From: Myxococcales bacterium
GTDB taxonomy: Bacteria; Myxococcota_A; Polyangia; Haliangiales; Haliangiaceae
Direction: 5' to 3'
DNA: 64,000 nucleotides
Assembly: GCA_016707895.1 (NCBI GenBank)
Contig: JADJGV010000034.1
Span: 682,001-746,000, forward strand
The translations under genes were made by a program, and so were the position numbers. This document shows positions 1 to 9,797 of this stretch, in pieces. The notes beneath the pieces were generated by a model. It worked only from the letters and a program-made list of their open reading frames with translations, did not search any database and had not been told where the DNA came from. The first letter of the stretch is position 1, and the number at the start of each line of letters is the position of its first letter.

Positions 1-856
1 TGACCCGCGCCGGCGGCAGCTTCGCGGCGGGCTGCGCGGCCGGCAGCTGCGCCGGGACCAGCGGACCGGTGCCGCGGGCGAAGCGGCGCGGCGGCGACGG
101 CGGCAGCGGCGTGACTGGCAGCGGCGCCGGCTGCGCGACCACCGGCGGCGGTGGCAGCGGCGGGGGCTGGAGGCGCGCGGGCAGGGGCGCGGCGGCGATC
201 GGGCGCGCGGGCGGCGCGACCGCGGCGCCGGCCGACGTGGTGCGTCGGACCCGGGCAGGCTCCGCGACGGGGCGGGCGATCGGCGCCGCCGGGCGGGCGA
301 TCGGCGCGGCATGCGCGCGGGCGACCGGCGGGGCGCTCGGCGCTGCCGCCCGAGCCGGGCGCTGCGGCGGGGTGGCGGGCGGCGCGAGGCGGCGCGCGAC
401 CGTGGCGTTGGGCAGCGCGCGGATCGCCGGCGCCGGCACCTTGGCGGCCTCGGTCTCGGCGGCGGCGATGCGCGCGCGGGCCAGGGCCAGCTGCCACTCC
501 CACTCGTCGTCGTCGGCCAGGCCGTCGTCGCCGTCGTCCGGCAGCACGTCGGCGGCGATGATCACCGAGGGCATGCTGGCGGATCGAGGCGCCACCGGGG
601 TGGCGACTGGCGCCACCGGCGCGGCGAGCCGCGGGGCGGGGAGCGGCGGTGGCGGCGTGGGCTGCGCGATCGGCGCGACGGTCGGACCGGGCACCGGGGC
701 CGCGAAGGCCACGTCGCTGGTCATCGCGTGCAGGTCGACGATTCTCCCGTCTGGAGTCAACATCATCCCGTACCGCGACAGCTTCACGTACCCAGCGCGC
801 GCGAGGATGCTCTCGATGACCGCCATGGGGACCGGCTTCTGCACGGCCCGGGCCAT
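1..856 (-). CDS. Partial Pro/Ala-rich hypothetical protein
   Basis: The gene enters from the left edge, so only its first 285 codons are visible and no stop is seen. From the ATG, about 45 ordered residues (MARAVQKPVPMAVIES...) include an LTPDGRIVDLHAM stretch. A long low-complexity region follows, rich in Pro and Ala with Arg, broken by one acidic island (DDGDDGLADDDEWEWQ) and a short Ala/Arg helix. No catalytic motif, signal peptide or membrane segment is visible. The opposite strand is also open here, but its translation is Gly/Ala/Arg noise typical of a shadow, whereas this frame holds one coherent N-terminus. Function unknown. Confidence 0.6.
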   Translation of the reverse strand, partial: MARAVQKPVPMAVIESILARAGYVKLSRYGMMLTPDGRIVDLHAMTSDVAFAAPVPGPTVAPIAQPTPPPPLPAPRLAAPVAPVATPVAPRSASMPSVIIAADVLPDDGDDGLADDDEWEWQLALARARIAAAETEAAKVPAPAIRALPNATVARRLAPPATPPQRPARAAAPSAPPVARAHAAPIARPAAPIARPVAEPARVRRTTSAGAAVAPPARPIAAAPLPARLQPPPLPPPPVVAQPAPLPVTPLPPSPPRRFARGTGPLVPAQLPAAQPAAKLPPARV

Positions 857-990
857 GTTCGCGGGGATCGCGCGTCGCGCAACTCGTCGGATCGACGATC
901 CCGCGTCGGTGCGGTCCGTCACCTCCGGAGCCCCAGCCCTCGGGACGGTTGTCCCCGGGCGGATCGCCGCACCCCGCCGCGCCTGGCTTC

Positions 991-1767
<777 letters not shown>

Positions 1768-1775
1768 CGCCGGCG

Positions 1776-1781
1776 ATGGTA
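1776..1781 (-). promoter_or_regulatory. -10-like TACCAT hexamer
   Basis: TACCAT on the minus strand, with 8 nt to the ATG of the enoyl-CoA hydratase gene. It fits the TAnnnT pattern found directly before many starts in this window and implies a leaderless or nearly leaderless transcript. Confidence 0.35.
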
Positions 1782-1834
1782 CGCAGGCCGGCGATTGTCG
1801 CAACCGATCGCGCGCGCCGGTTGTCGCACCGCCC

Positions 1835-4264
1835 ATGCGTCCACTCGTGTGTGCGGTCGTGCTCGCCCTCCTGGCCGCGCCGGCGTCGGCCGACGTCCTC
1901 GGCGCCGCTCTCGATCAACCGCTGACCGAGGTGTCGCACGCCGTCGACGTGTCGGTCGTCGACGGGATCGCGACCTACAAGGTCCAGCGGGTGTTCGCCA
2001 ACGGCGGCACCAAGGCCGACGAGGTACGCCTCGAGATCGATCTGCCCTACGGCGGCGCCGCCACCGGGCTGCGCATCCGGGCCCGCGATCGCTGGTACGA
2101 CGGCGAGCTGATGGAGGCCGAGAAGGCCGAGAAGCTGTACCTGGAGCTCACCGGCAAGGGCCGCTGGGAGCCCAAGGACCCGGCGCTGCTGTACTGGCGG
2201 TGGGCCGACAAGCTGCGGCTGCGGGTGTTCCCGGTCATGCCCGGCGGCACCAGCACCGTCGAGTACACGCTGACCGTGCCGACGCGCTACGAGCGCGGCA
2301 AGGTGTTCCTGTCGTACCCGCGGCTGGCCGAGGGCGCCGCCGACAACCTCGCGGTGCCGGTGTTCACGATCCGCCCGGGCTGGGGCAACGCGATGACCGC
2401 GATCAAGATCGACGGCGCGCGCAAGGCGCCCGGCGCGCCGATCGTGCTGGCTCGGCCGACCGAGCCGGCGTGGCTCGCGGCGATCAGCCACACCAGCGGC
2501 GCCAGCTACGTGGCGAGCGTGGTCGAGGTCGAGGACACCGCGCCGGCGCGCCGCGCCTTCGCCAAGGCCACCGTCACGCTCGACATCGAGCACACCTACC
2601 GGAGCGATCTGCGGGTCGCGCTGATCACGCCCAAGGGCGACGAGGTCGAGGTCTTCGACGGCAGCGGCGGCAGCGACAACGACGTCCGCGGCGCGTTCCC
2701 CGTCGACCTGCCGGCCAAGACCGCGGGCGTCGGCGCGTGGCGCCTGGTGGTCTCGGATCACGCGGCGCTCGACGCCGGCACGCTGACCGCGTGGAAGCTG
2801 ACGCTGGGCGACAAGGCGCCGGTGGTCGTCGACGCCAGCGACCTGCCGCTGTTCATCCCCGACGCGCCCGAGAACGAGTCCGACGGCGGCGTCGCGATGA
2901 TCGAGCTGGCGCCGCCGCCGATCGACGCGGTGGCCAACCGCTACGGCAAGGTGGTGGCGTCGAAGGCCCACGCCTTCGGGCGTCTCGAGATCGACGCCGC
3001 GCCCGAGCTGCGGCCGCTGCCCAAGAAGGCGCAGGTGGTGTTCGCGATCGACGCCTCGTACTCGATGGACGTCGAGGGCGTCGCCAGCCAGGTCGCGCTG
3101 ATCAAGGGCTACCTGGCCCACGTCCCCGACGCCGAGGTCGAGGTGGTCGTCTATCGCCGCGCCGCGGCCCGGCTGTTCGGCGGCTTCGTCCCGGCCGGCC
3201 AGGTCGCGGCCAGGCTGGCCGCCGCCGAGCAGGCCGGCCGGCTGGCGCCGGGCAACGGCAGCGCGCTCGACGAGGGCGCGAAGCTGGCGGCGGCGCTCTT
3301 GGCCACCCGCAAGGGCGCGCTGCGGATGGTGCTGACCACCGACAACCGGCTGCGCGGCCGCTGGACCAACGACCTCGCGCTGGCCGGCCTGGCCGCGGCG
3401 CCGGCCGGCGCGGTGGTCCACGTCGTCGAGGCCAACCCGGAGGGCTTCGCGGTCGAGCTGACGCGGGACGACGCGCACCCGCTGGCGCCGCTGGCGCTGA
3501 CCCACCACGGCATCGCCGCCACCGTCGTCGGGCTGGGCATCGGCGACAAGCGGCTGAGCGAGCGCGTGCTCGGGCTGGTGCGCCCGGTGCGGATCGATCA
3601 CTTCGCGATCGGCGGCCTCGACCTGGTCAACGGCAAGTACGACCAGTCGATCCCCGACGTGCTCGACGAGGGCGCCGGGCTGCGGGTGGTGGTCGCCGCC
3701 GCCGCCGCGCCCGACAAGGTCGAGCTCACCGGCATGATCTGGGGCGACAAGTTCCGCCGGGTGGTCACCGCCGACGCGGCGTTCTCGAAGGCCGCCGCGG
3801 CGTGGGTGTTCTCCGAGGACGATCACCAGGAGCTGTCGCACGAAGAGATGATGACGGTGGCGATGATGGGCAAGGCGGTGTCGCCGGTGACCTCGTACCT
3901 GGCCACCGAGCCCGGCGTGCGGCCGTCGGTGATCGGCCTCGAGGAGGGCCTGGCCGGCTTCGGCGTCGGCTCGGGCATGGGCGGCATGGGCATGTCCGGC
4001 GTCGGCGGGGTGCCGCTGGCGCCGCCCGACCCGATGACGCTCCTGGCCCGCGCCGCCGCCGCGTGCGTCAAGCGGCACCAGCCCGCCGCCGGCTGGGCGG
4101 TGCACCTCGACATGGAGACCACCGGCCACGAGGTCGTCGACGTGGTGCCCGGCGCTGGCGCGACCACGCCGGTCGGCGCGTGCCTGATCGAGGCGGTGTG
4201 GGCGCTGCCGCTGCCGACCAGCTACGTCGCCGCGCGCGCGACGCACCCGCTCGACTTCCAGTGA
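1835..4264 (+). CDS. Exported VIT / P-domain / vWA protein
   Basis: An 809-residue secreted or surface protein; residues 1-19 form a signal peptide ending ASA. Residues about 25-165 look like a VIT domain (AYTL-type end: PGGTSTVEYTLTVPT). Residues about 247-329 match a proprotein-convertase P-domain (THTYRSDL-like start, then LTAWKLTLGD). Residues about 400-575 are a von Willebrand A domain with a MIDAS-like motif, DASYSMD. The C-terminal 230 residues include a GMGGMGMSG turn and a final LPTSYVAARATHP. VIT and vWA together are common in inter-alpha-trypsin-inhibitor-like bacterial proteins; a P-domain between them is unusual. It likely binds metal-dependent protein ligands outside the cytoplasm. 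The start was chosen because it gives the signal peptide; the open frame continues upstream without homology. Confidence 0.8.
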   Translation: MRPLVCAVVLALLAAPASADVLGAALDQPLTEVSHAVDVSVVDGIATYKVQRVFANGGTKADEVRLEIDLPYGGAATGLRIRARDRWYDGELMEAEKAEKLYLELTGKGRWEPKDPALLYWRWADKLRLRVFPVMPGGTSTVEYTLTVPTRYERGKVFLSYPRLAEGAADNLAVPVFTIRPGWGNAMTAIKIDGARKAPGAPIVLARPTEPAWLAAISHTSGASYVASVVEVEDTAPARRAFAKATVTLDIEHTYRSDLRVALITPKGDEVEVFDGSGGSDNDVRGAFPVDLPAKTAGVGAWRLVVSDHAALDAGTLTAWKLTLGDKAPVVVDASDLPLFIPDAPENESDGGVAMIELAPPPIDAVANRYGKVVASKAHAFGRLEIDAAPELRPLPKKAQVVFAIDASYSMDVEGVASQVALIKGYLAHVPDAEVEVVVYRRAAARLFGGFVPAGQVAARLAAAEQAGRLAPGNGSALDEGAKLAAALLATRKGALRMVLTTDNRLRGRWTNDLALAGLAAAPAGAVVHVVEANPEGFAVELTRDDAHPLAPLALTHHGIAATVVGLGIGDKRLSERVLGLVRPVRIDHFAIGGLDLVNGKYDQSIPDVLDEGAGLRVVVAAAAAPDKVELTGMIWGDKFRRVVTADAAFSKAAAAWVFSEDDHQELSHEEMMTVAMMGKAVSPVTSYLATEPGVRPSVIGLEEGLAGFGVGSGMGGMGMSGVGGVPLAPPDPMTLLARAAAACVKRHQPAAGWAVHLDMETTGHEVVDVVPGAGATTPVGACLIEAVWALPLPTSYVAARATHPLDFQ

Positions 4265-4366
4265 AGGCCGGGCGGCCACGGCGCCGCCGCGCAAGGTTTC
4301 TTCACGTCCGCGGCGGCACTGGCGCAACGTCGGGCCCGCAGCTTGGGTAGCGAAAAGGAGCTACTC

Positions 4367-4882
4367 ATGCTGTGTCTCGCACTCGGTCTCGGAGTCCTCG
4401 GCGCCATCGGCTTCGCGCGCATGCACCGGCGCCACCACGGCTGGCACGGCGGCGGTTGCCACGGCGGCGGTTGCCACGGCGGCGGTTGCCACGGCGGCCA
4501 CGGCCACCACCACGGCGGCTGGCGCCACCGCCGCGCCCGCCGCTGGATGCTGGGCCGGATGTTCGAGCGCATCGACGCAAGCCCCGCGCAGGAGCGGGCG
4601 CTGGTGGCCGAGCTCGATCAGCTCGAGCAGCGGCTGCGCACCGCCCGCGGCAACCTGACCGCGCTGCGGCCGACGCTGGCCGAGGCGCTGCACGCCGACA
4701 CGCTCGACGCCACCGCGGCGGCCGGCCTCGAGGCCGGGGTCGACGCGGCGATCGCCGACGCCCGCGCCGCGCTGTTCGACTCGCTGCGCGCGATCCACGG
4801 GCTGCTCGATCCCAAGCAGCGCGCCACCCTCGCGGCGATGCTCGGCGGCGCGGCCCGCGGCGCCGGCCCCTACCGCGTCTGA
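4367..4882 (+). CDS. Spy/CpxP-like periplasmic protein with His/Cys repeats
   Basis: A 171-residue protein with a hydrophobic N-terminus (MLCLALGLGVLGAIGFA) followed by a His-rich stretch that contains three exact GGGCH units and a HGHHHGG run, a plausible Cu/Zn/Ni binding site. The remainder is helical with LTxxQ-like elements (DASPAQER and LDPKQR), as in the Spy/CpxP/ZraP family of envelope-stress sensors or chaperones. AAAAGGAG lies 6 nt before this ATG, which decides it over an in-frame TTG 24 nt upstream. The response regulator gene starts 30 nt downstream, so the three genes form one operon resembling cpxP-cpxR-cpxA. Role as metal or stress sensor feeding the kinase is inferred. Confidence 0.75.
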   Translation: MLCLALGLGVLGAIGFARMHRRHHGWHGGGCHGGGCHGGGCHGGHGHHHGGWRHRRARRWMLGRMFERIDASPAQERALVAELDQLEQRLRTARGNLTALRPTLAEALHADTLDATAAAGLEAGVDAAIADARAALFDSLRAIHGLLDPKQRATLAAMLGGAARGAGPYRV

Positions 4883-4912
4883 GCGCGGCAACCGTGCGAG
4901 GATGAACGCCCG

Positions 4913-5599
4913 ATGCGGGTCCTGCTCATCGACGACGACGCCCGGCTCGCCGAGCTGCTCGTCGCGTACCTGGCGCCGCAGGGCGTCGCGCTCACCCACG
5001 CGCCCGGCGGCCAGGCCGGGCTGGCCCAGGTCGCGGCCGGCGGCTGGGACGCGGTCCTGCTCGACGTGATGATGCCGGGGCTCGACGGCCTGGCGGTGCT
5101 GCGCCAGCTGCGCGCCAAGGACGCGCGGCTGCCGGTGCTGATGCTCACCGCGCGCGGCGACGAGTCGGATCGTGTCGTCGGGCTCGAGCTCGGCGCCGAC
5201 GACTACGTCGCCAAGCCGTTCTCGCCGCGCGAGCTCCTGGCCCGGCTGCGCGCGGTGGTGCGGCGGGCCACGCCGAGCGCGGTCGCGGCGCGGATCGCCG
5301 CCGCCGGCATCGAGGTCGACGTCGCCGGCCGGCAGGCGTGGGTCGACGGCGCGCCGCTCGAGCTGACCGCGCTCGAGCTCGACCTGCTGACGGTGCTGGT
5401 GCAGCGCGCCGGCCGGGTCGTGCCGCGGGCCGCGCTGCTCGAGCTGGCCGGCCGCGACGACACCACCGTCGGCGATCGCACGATCGACGTCCACATCTCG
5501 CGGTTGCGCAAGAAGCTGGGCGAGCCGGCCGCGGCGCGGCTCAAGACCGTGCGCGGCATCGGCTACACGCTGGCCCGCGGCGCCGACGAGGCGCCGTGA
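4913..5599 (+). CDS. OmpR/PhoB-family response regulator
   Basis: A 228-residue DNA-binding regulator. The receiver domain (about 1-115) carries the acidic cluster DDD at 7-9, the phosphoacceptor Asp51 in LLDVMMPGLDG, Thr79 and Lys101 (YVAKPF), all intact. Residues about 130-225 form the winged-helix output domain, ending in the typical IDVHISRLRKKLG and VRGIGYTLARG. Its TGA overlaps the GTG start of the kinase gene, indicating translational coupling. It is expected to control envelope or metal-stress genes, including probably its own operon beginning with the CpxP-like gene. Confidence 0.95.
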   Translation: MRVLLIDDDARLAELLVAYLAPQGVALTHAPGGQAGLAQVAAGGWDAVLLDVMMPGLDGLAVLRQLRAKDARLPVLMLTARGDESDRVVGLELGADDYVAKPFSPRELLARLRAVVRRATPSAVAARIAAAGIEVDVAGRQAWVDGAPLELTALELDLLTVLVQRAGRVVPRAALLELAGRDDTTVGDRTIDVHISRLRKKLGEPAAARLKTVRGIGYTLARGADEAP

Positions 5600-6642
5600 G
5601 ATCGCGGCGGCGCTGGCGCGAGGAGCTGCGCGCCGAGCGCGAGTTCTGGCGGCGCCACCACGCGATGCACCACGCGATGCACCACGCGCGGCGCCACCGC
5701 CACGGGCCGTGGTGGCTGCAGGGCAAGCTGCGGCTGCGCATCTTCCTCGGCTTCGGCGTGGCGCTGGCCGCCGGCGCGTGGGTCGGCGCGCGCCAGCCGC
5801 ACTGGTGGCAGCTCGCGCTGATCCTGTCGGCGCTGTGGATGGTGGCGGGCGCGATGGCGTGGCGGCTGACCCGGCCGCTGGTGGTGACGATCGCCGCGGC
5901 CCGGGCGATCGGCGACGGCAAGCTCGACACCCGGGTCGACGTCGGCCACCGCGGCGAGCTGGCGATCCTCGCGAGCGCGCTCAACCACATGGCGGCGCGC
6001 ATCGAGCAACAGCTGCGCGATCAGAAGGCGCTCCTGGCCGCGGTCTCGCACGAGCTGCGCACGCCGCTGGGCCACCTGCGGGTGATGATCGAGACCGCGC
6101 GCGAGCAGGCCGACTGGCGCGCCCTCGACGCGGTCGAGCGGGAGCTGCTGGCGCTCGACGATCTGGTGGCGCGGCTCCTGGCGTCGTCGCGCCTCGAGTT
6201 CGGGCGGATCGAGCGGCGGCCGCTCGACGTCGCGGCGCTCACCGCCGACGTCGCGCTGGCCAGCGGGGTCTCGGCCGACGTGATCGCCGCCGAGGGCGAC
6301 GCCACCGCGGCGATCGATCCGACGCTGGTGCGCCGCGCGATCGCCAACCTGATCGACAACGCCGCCCGCCACGGCGGCGGCGTGACCGCGATCCGCATCG
6401 AGCGGCGCGCCGACGAGGTGGTGGTCGAGGTCGACGACGCCGGCCCCGGGCTGCCCGCCGATCGGGTCGGCGACGTCGGCCGCGCGTTCGTGCCGTCGAC
6501 CGGCGGCGGCCTGGGCTTGGGCCTGGCGCTGGTCGCGCGGATCGCCGCCGCCCACGACGGCCGGAGCTGGGCCGGCGAGCGCCCCGGCGGCGGCGCCCGG
6601 GTCGGGCTGAGCCTCGCGGTGGCGCCGCGCGCCGAGCCGTGA
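5596..6642 (+). CDS. Membrane sensor histidine kinase, His-rich N-terminus
   Basis: A 348-residue kinase that starts at a GTG overlapping the regulator stop (GTGA). The cytoplasmic N-terminus has a striking histidine block (HHAMHHAMHHARRHRHG, about 21-37). Two membrane segments (about 46-64 and 71-89) are joined by only six or seven residues, so there is essentially no periplasmic sensor domain. HAMP (about 90-142), HisKA with His152 in AAVSHELRTPLGHLR, and an HATPase with NLIDNAARHGG and a GLGLGLALV lid follow. Signal input is therefore probably through the membrane segments, the His-rich cytosolic tail or a partner such as the CpxP-like protein. Partner regulator is encoded just upstream. 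Confidence 0.92.
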   Translation: MRSRRRWREELRAEREFWRRHHAMHHAMHHARRHRHGPWWLQGKLRLRIFLGFGVALAAGAWVGARQPHWWQLALILSALWMVAGAMAWRLTRPLVVTIAAARAIGDGKLDTRVDVGHRGELAILASALNHMAARIEQQLRDQKALLAAVSHELRTPLGHLRVMIETAREQADWRALDAVERELLALDDLVARLLASSRLEFGRIERRPLDVAALTADVALASGVSADVIAAEGDATAAIDPTLVRRAIANLIDNAARHGGGVTAIRIERRADEVVVEVDDAGPGLPADRVGDVGRAFVPSTGGGLGLGLALVARIAAAHDGRSWAGERPGGGARVGLSLAVAPRAEP

Positions 6643-6645
6643 GCG

Positions 6646-8025
6646 TCAGCCCGCGAGCGTGAGGATCGCGATCGCCGCGTCGAGCCGGGTCGCGGCCTGA
6701 TCGTCGGCCAGCGCGCCCCACAGGCCGGCGGTGATGGCGCCGGCGCCGACGTGGGCCTGCACCACCGCGCGCCGCACGTCGGCGTCGGGCGAGCCGGCGA
6801 GCTCGGTGAGGATCGCCGCGCCGTGCGGGTCGCCGAGCCGCGCCAGCTCGGCGGCGGCGTCGGCGCGATCGGCCGGGGCCGCGGTCGCCGCGAGCGCGGT
6901 CAGCGCGGTGAGCGCGGCGCCGTGCTGACCCAGGTACGCCAGCGCGCGGGCCGCGGCCAGCTTCACCGTCGGCGCCGGATCGGCGAGCGCCGCGGTGGCG
7001 CGGGCGATCGCCGCGTCCTGCGGCAGCGCCGCGGCCAGCAGGTTGACCACGCCGGCGCGGGTGCCGACGTCGGTGGCGCCCAGCGCGCGATCGAACACCG
7101 CCACCGCGGCGGCGCGATCGCCGCGCCGGTGCGCCGCGGTCGCCGCCACCATCGGATCGGCGTGGGCGAGCAGCGCCTCGAGCGCCGGCTTGCCGCCGGC
7201 CTTGGCCACCAGCGCCACCGCGGCCAGCCGCACGGCGAGCGACTCGTCGGCCAGGAAGCGCGTCGCGTCGGGCAGGGCCGCCCGGCCACCGCCGCCGGCG
7301 GCCAGCGCCGCGATCGCCGCGGCCCGGACCTCGGCCGCGCCGTCGCCGGTCATCGTCACCAGCTCGGCCGCGCCGTCGCCGCCGACCGTGCCCAGGTAGC
7401 GCGCGACCGCGGCTCGCACCTGCGGGTCGGGATCGCCGGCCAGCGGCCGCAGGTCGTCGATCGCCAGCCGCCGGACCTTGCGGCCGATGCCTTCGACGGC
7501 GATCGCCCGGGCCCGCGGGTCGTCGGAGCGCAGCATCTGCTGGGCGACGTCGGGGGCCTGGCCGAACGAGCGCAGCACCGCCACCGCCGCCGCCGCCGCC
7601 ACCGCGTCGTCGTCGTCGCCCATCGCCTTGCCGACGTCCTCGGCCAGCTCCTCGAGCTCGAGGCGCTCGATCGCGCGGATCGCGGTCAGCCGCAGCGCCG
7701 CCGACGGCGACGTCACGCCCTGCCACACGGTGGTCAGCGCCATCGTGCGCAGCGCCTTGCGATCGTCGGTGCCGCCGTGCTGCGCGCGCCACGCCCGGTA
7801 GTCGGCCACCGCGCGGCCGGGATCGCCCAGGCCGAGCAGCGCGCGCAGCCGGATGCGGTGCAGCTCGGCGTCGCCGGGGTGCTTGGACAGCTCGGCCGCG
7901 GTGTAGTCCGAGGCGCCGCGGTAGTCCCCGCGGGCCAGGAGCGTGTTGGCGTGCTGGACCGACGCCGACGGCCCGCAGGCGGTGGCGGCGATCACGACGA
8001 GGGACAGGAGCAGGGCAGGGCGCAT
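6646..8025 (-). CDS. HEAT-repeat lipoprotein
   Basis: A 459-residue protein with a lipoprotein signal peptide (LLLSLVVIAATAC, Cys at 17) followed by Gly-Pro-Ser. Residues about 25-85 look TPR-like (HANTLLARGDYRGASDYTA), then come about nine short helical HEAT/PBS-lyase-type repeats with recurring D-x-x-x-R-x-A-A-x-x-A patterns to the C-terminus. Such arrays are scaffolds for protein binding at the outer or inner membrane. No catalytic residues are seen. The start was placed at MRPALLLS, which gives the signal peptide. It converges with the histidine kinase gene, 3 nt apart, and is divergent from the HAD gene. Confidence 0.8.
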   Translation of the reverse strand: MRPALLLSLVVIAATACGPSASVQHANTLLARGDYRGASDYTAAELSKHPGDAELHRIRLRALLGLGDPGRAVADYRAWRAQHGGTDDRKALRTMALTTVWQGVTSPSAALRLTAIRAIERLELEELAEDVGKAMGDDDDAVAAAAAVAVLRSFGQAPDVAQQMLRSDDPRARAIAVEGIGRKVRRLAIDDLRPLAGDPDPQVRAAVARYLGTVGGDGAAELVTMTGDGAAEVRAAAIAALAAGGGGRAALPDATRFLADESLAVRLAAVALVAKAGGKPALEALLAHADPMVAATAAHRRGDRAAAVAVFDRALGATDVGTRAGVVNLLAAALPQDAAIARATAALADPAPTVKLAAARALAYLGQHGAALTALTALAATAAPADRADAAAELARLGDPHGAAILTELAGSPDADVRRAVVQAHVGAGAITAGLWGALADDQAATRLDAAIAILTLAG

Positions 8026-8144
8026 GGCGGACTCCGACGGCAAGGATGCACCGCCCGACCCGGGCGGGCCAGGCGCGCGTGCCTGAGGTGTGTGCCTGCG
8101 TAGTGGCGGCGCCCGCCGCCGCGGTTACGTGCTACCCACAGCGC

Positions 8145-8837
8145 GTGACGCTGCGCGCGATCCTCTTCGATCTCGATGGCACCCTGGTCGACAGCGAGGC
8201 CGACTACGCCGAGGCCATCGCCCGCTGCGTCGCCCGCGAGTTCGCGATCACGCTCACCGCCGCCGATCGCGCCTACGGCACCGGCCGCTCGTGGGTCGCG
8301 ATCCACGCGTACCTGCGCGAGCGCTACCCGGCGCTGGCCTGGGATCGCGACGCGTTGATCGCCGCGACCGCCGCCGAGAGCCGGGCGCTGTTCGCCGAGC
8401 GCGGCATCACCGTGCTCCCCGGGGCCCACGCCGCGGTGGCGCGGTTCGACGCCTTCGCCCGGGGCCTGGTGACCGGCAGCTCGCGGGCCGAGGCCGGGCA
8501 CATGCTCGAGCTCCTGCGCCTGAGCGACGCGTTCGCGATCACGCTGTGCGCCGAGGACGTGCCGCGGTCCAAGCCGGCGCCCGACGGCTACCTGGCGGCG
8601 TGCGCCCACCTCGGCGTCGCGCCGGCCGAGGCGCTGGTCATCGAGGACTCGGCGGCCGGGTGCGCCGCCGGCCGCGCCGCCGGCTGCGCGGTGGTCGCGG
8701 TGCGGGCCGGCAACCGCGGCGGGCAAGATCAGGGCGCGGCCCACGTCGTGGTCGACACCCTCGACGCGATCACCATCGAGCTGGCCCACGAGGTGGCGCG
8801 ATCGGTCGACCGTGGGTATGGTGCGCCGACGGCATGA
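8145..8837 (+). CDS. HAD-superfamily phosphatase (beta-phosphoglucomutase-like)
   Basis: A 230-residue hydrolase with the HAD motifs in order: I, FDLDGTLVDSEADY near residue 7; II, LVTGSSR; III, Lys in RSKPAPDGYL; IV, IEDSAAGCAAGRAAG. The helical cap between motifs I and II puts it in subclass I with phosphoglycolate phosphatase and beta-phosphoglucomutase relatives. The substrate cannot be deduced. No ATG is near; the GTG used gives the canonical N-terminus TLRAILFDLDG, and a TACCCA hexamer lies 6 nt upstream. Its stop overlaps the HMG-CoA lyase ATG (ATGA), so the two are co-translated. Confidence 0.88.
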   Translation: MTLRAILFDLDGTLVDSEADYAEAIARCVAREFAITLTAADRAYGTGRSWVAIHAYLRERYPALAWDRDALIAATAAESRALFAERGITVLPGAHAAVARFDAFARGLVTGSSRAEAGHMLELLRLSDAFAITLCAEDVPRSKPAPDGYLAACAHLGVAPAEALVIEDSAAGCAAGRAAGCAVVAVRAGNRGGQDQGAAHVVVDTLDAITIELAHEVARSVDRGYGAPTA

Positions 8838-9766
8838 AGCTCCCGCCGCGCGTCACCGTGTACGAGGTCGGGCCCCGCGATGGCCTGCAGAACGAGGCGC
8901 GGCACGTGCCGACCGCCGAGAAGATCGCGTTCATCACGGCGCTGATCGACAGCGGCCTCTCGCGCATCGAGATCACCAGCTTCGTCAGCCCCAAGTGGAT
9001 CCCGCAGCTGGCCGACGCCGCCGAGGTCGCGCGCGGCGTGCCGCGCAAGGAGGGCGTCGTGCTGTCGTGCCTGGTGCCCAACCGCCGCGGGCTCGACACC
9101 GCGCTGGCCGCCGGGATGCGCGAGGTCGCGGTGTTCATGTCGGCGTCGGAGACGCACAACAAGAAGAACGTCAACAAGACGATGCGCGAGACGCTGGCGG
9201 CGTTCGCCGACGTCGTGCCGCCCGCGCTGGCCGCCGGCGTGCCGGTGCGCGCGTACCTGTCGACGTGCTTCGGCTGTCCCTACGAGGGCGACGTCGATCC
9301 CGCGGTGGTGGTCGAGCTGTGCCGCGAGCTGCGGGCGATGGGCGTCTACCAGGTCTCGGTGTCCGACACGATCGGCGTCGCCAACCCGGCGCAGGTCGAG
9401 GACGTGCTCAGCCGGGTGCTGACCGAGGTGCCGCTCGAGGCGGTGGCGGTGCACTTCCACGACACCCAGGGCACCGCGCTGGCCAACTGCGTCACCGCGC
9501 TGCAGCTCGGCGTCACCACGATCGACTCGTCGGTCGGCGGCCTCGGCGGCTGCCCCTACGCGCCCGGCGCCTCGGGCAACCTCGCCACCGACGATCTGGT
9601 CGGCATGCTGCACTCGATGGGCATCGCGACCGGCATCGATCTCGACAAGCTGGTCATCGCCGCGCGCCAGGCCGCCACGTTCATCGGCCACGACCTGCCG
9701 TCGAAGTTCCTCAAGGCCTACCTCGGCAAGCAGGCGCGCGCGCGCCGCCGCGCCGAGCTGGGCTGA
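8834..9766 (+). CDS. Hydroxymethylglutaryl-CoA lyase
   Basis: A 310-residue TIM-barrel enzyme that splits HMG-CoA into acetoacetate and acetyl-CoA, the last step of leucine degradation (cytoplasmic). The DRE-TIM signature is clear: EVGPRDGLQNE near the N-terminus, metal-site HFHDTQGTALAN, and the family motif SSVGGLGGCPYAPGASGN with its catalytic Cys. Length is typical. The gene overlaps the HAD gene by 4 nt. A hairpin that may terminate transcription follows 7 nt after the stop. Confidence 0.95.
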   Translation: MKLPPRVTVYEVGPRDGLQNEARHVPTAEKIAFITALIDSGLSRIEITSFVSPKWIPQLADAAEVARGVPRKEGVVLSCLVPNRRGLDTALAAGMREVAVFMSASETHNKKNVNKTMRETLAAFADVVPPALAAGVPVRAYLSTCFGCPYEGDVDPAVVVELCRELRAMGVYQVSVSDTIGVANPAQVEDVLSRVLTEVPLEAVAVHFHDTQGTALANCVTALQLGVTTIDSSVGGLGGCPYAPGASGNLATDDLVGMLHSMGIATGIDLDKLVIAARQAATFIGHDLPSKFLKAYLGKQARARRRAELG

Positions 9767-9773
9767 GACATGC

Positions 9774-9797
9774 GGAGGGTTTCTCGCGAAACCCTCC
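9774..9797 (+). terminator. Hairpin after HMG-CoA lyase gene
   Basis: A perfect 10-bp stem, GGAGGGTTTC / GAAACCCTCC, with a TCGC loop. It is followed by a C run, not a T run, so it may be a processing or repeat element as well as a terminator. It belongs to the GGAGGG hairpin family also seen at 9982-10008, 15629-15651, 15662-15686 and 25542-25565. Confidence 0.5.

Noticed and set aside
1835..4264. VIT/vWA protein as a vault partner similar to vertebrate VPARP (PARP4), which also has VIT and vWA domains
   Set aside because: It has a signal peptide, no PARP domain, lies 38 kb from the vault gene, and VIT/vWA proteins are common in bacteria without vaults.
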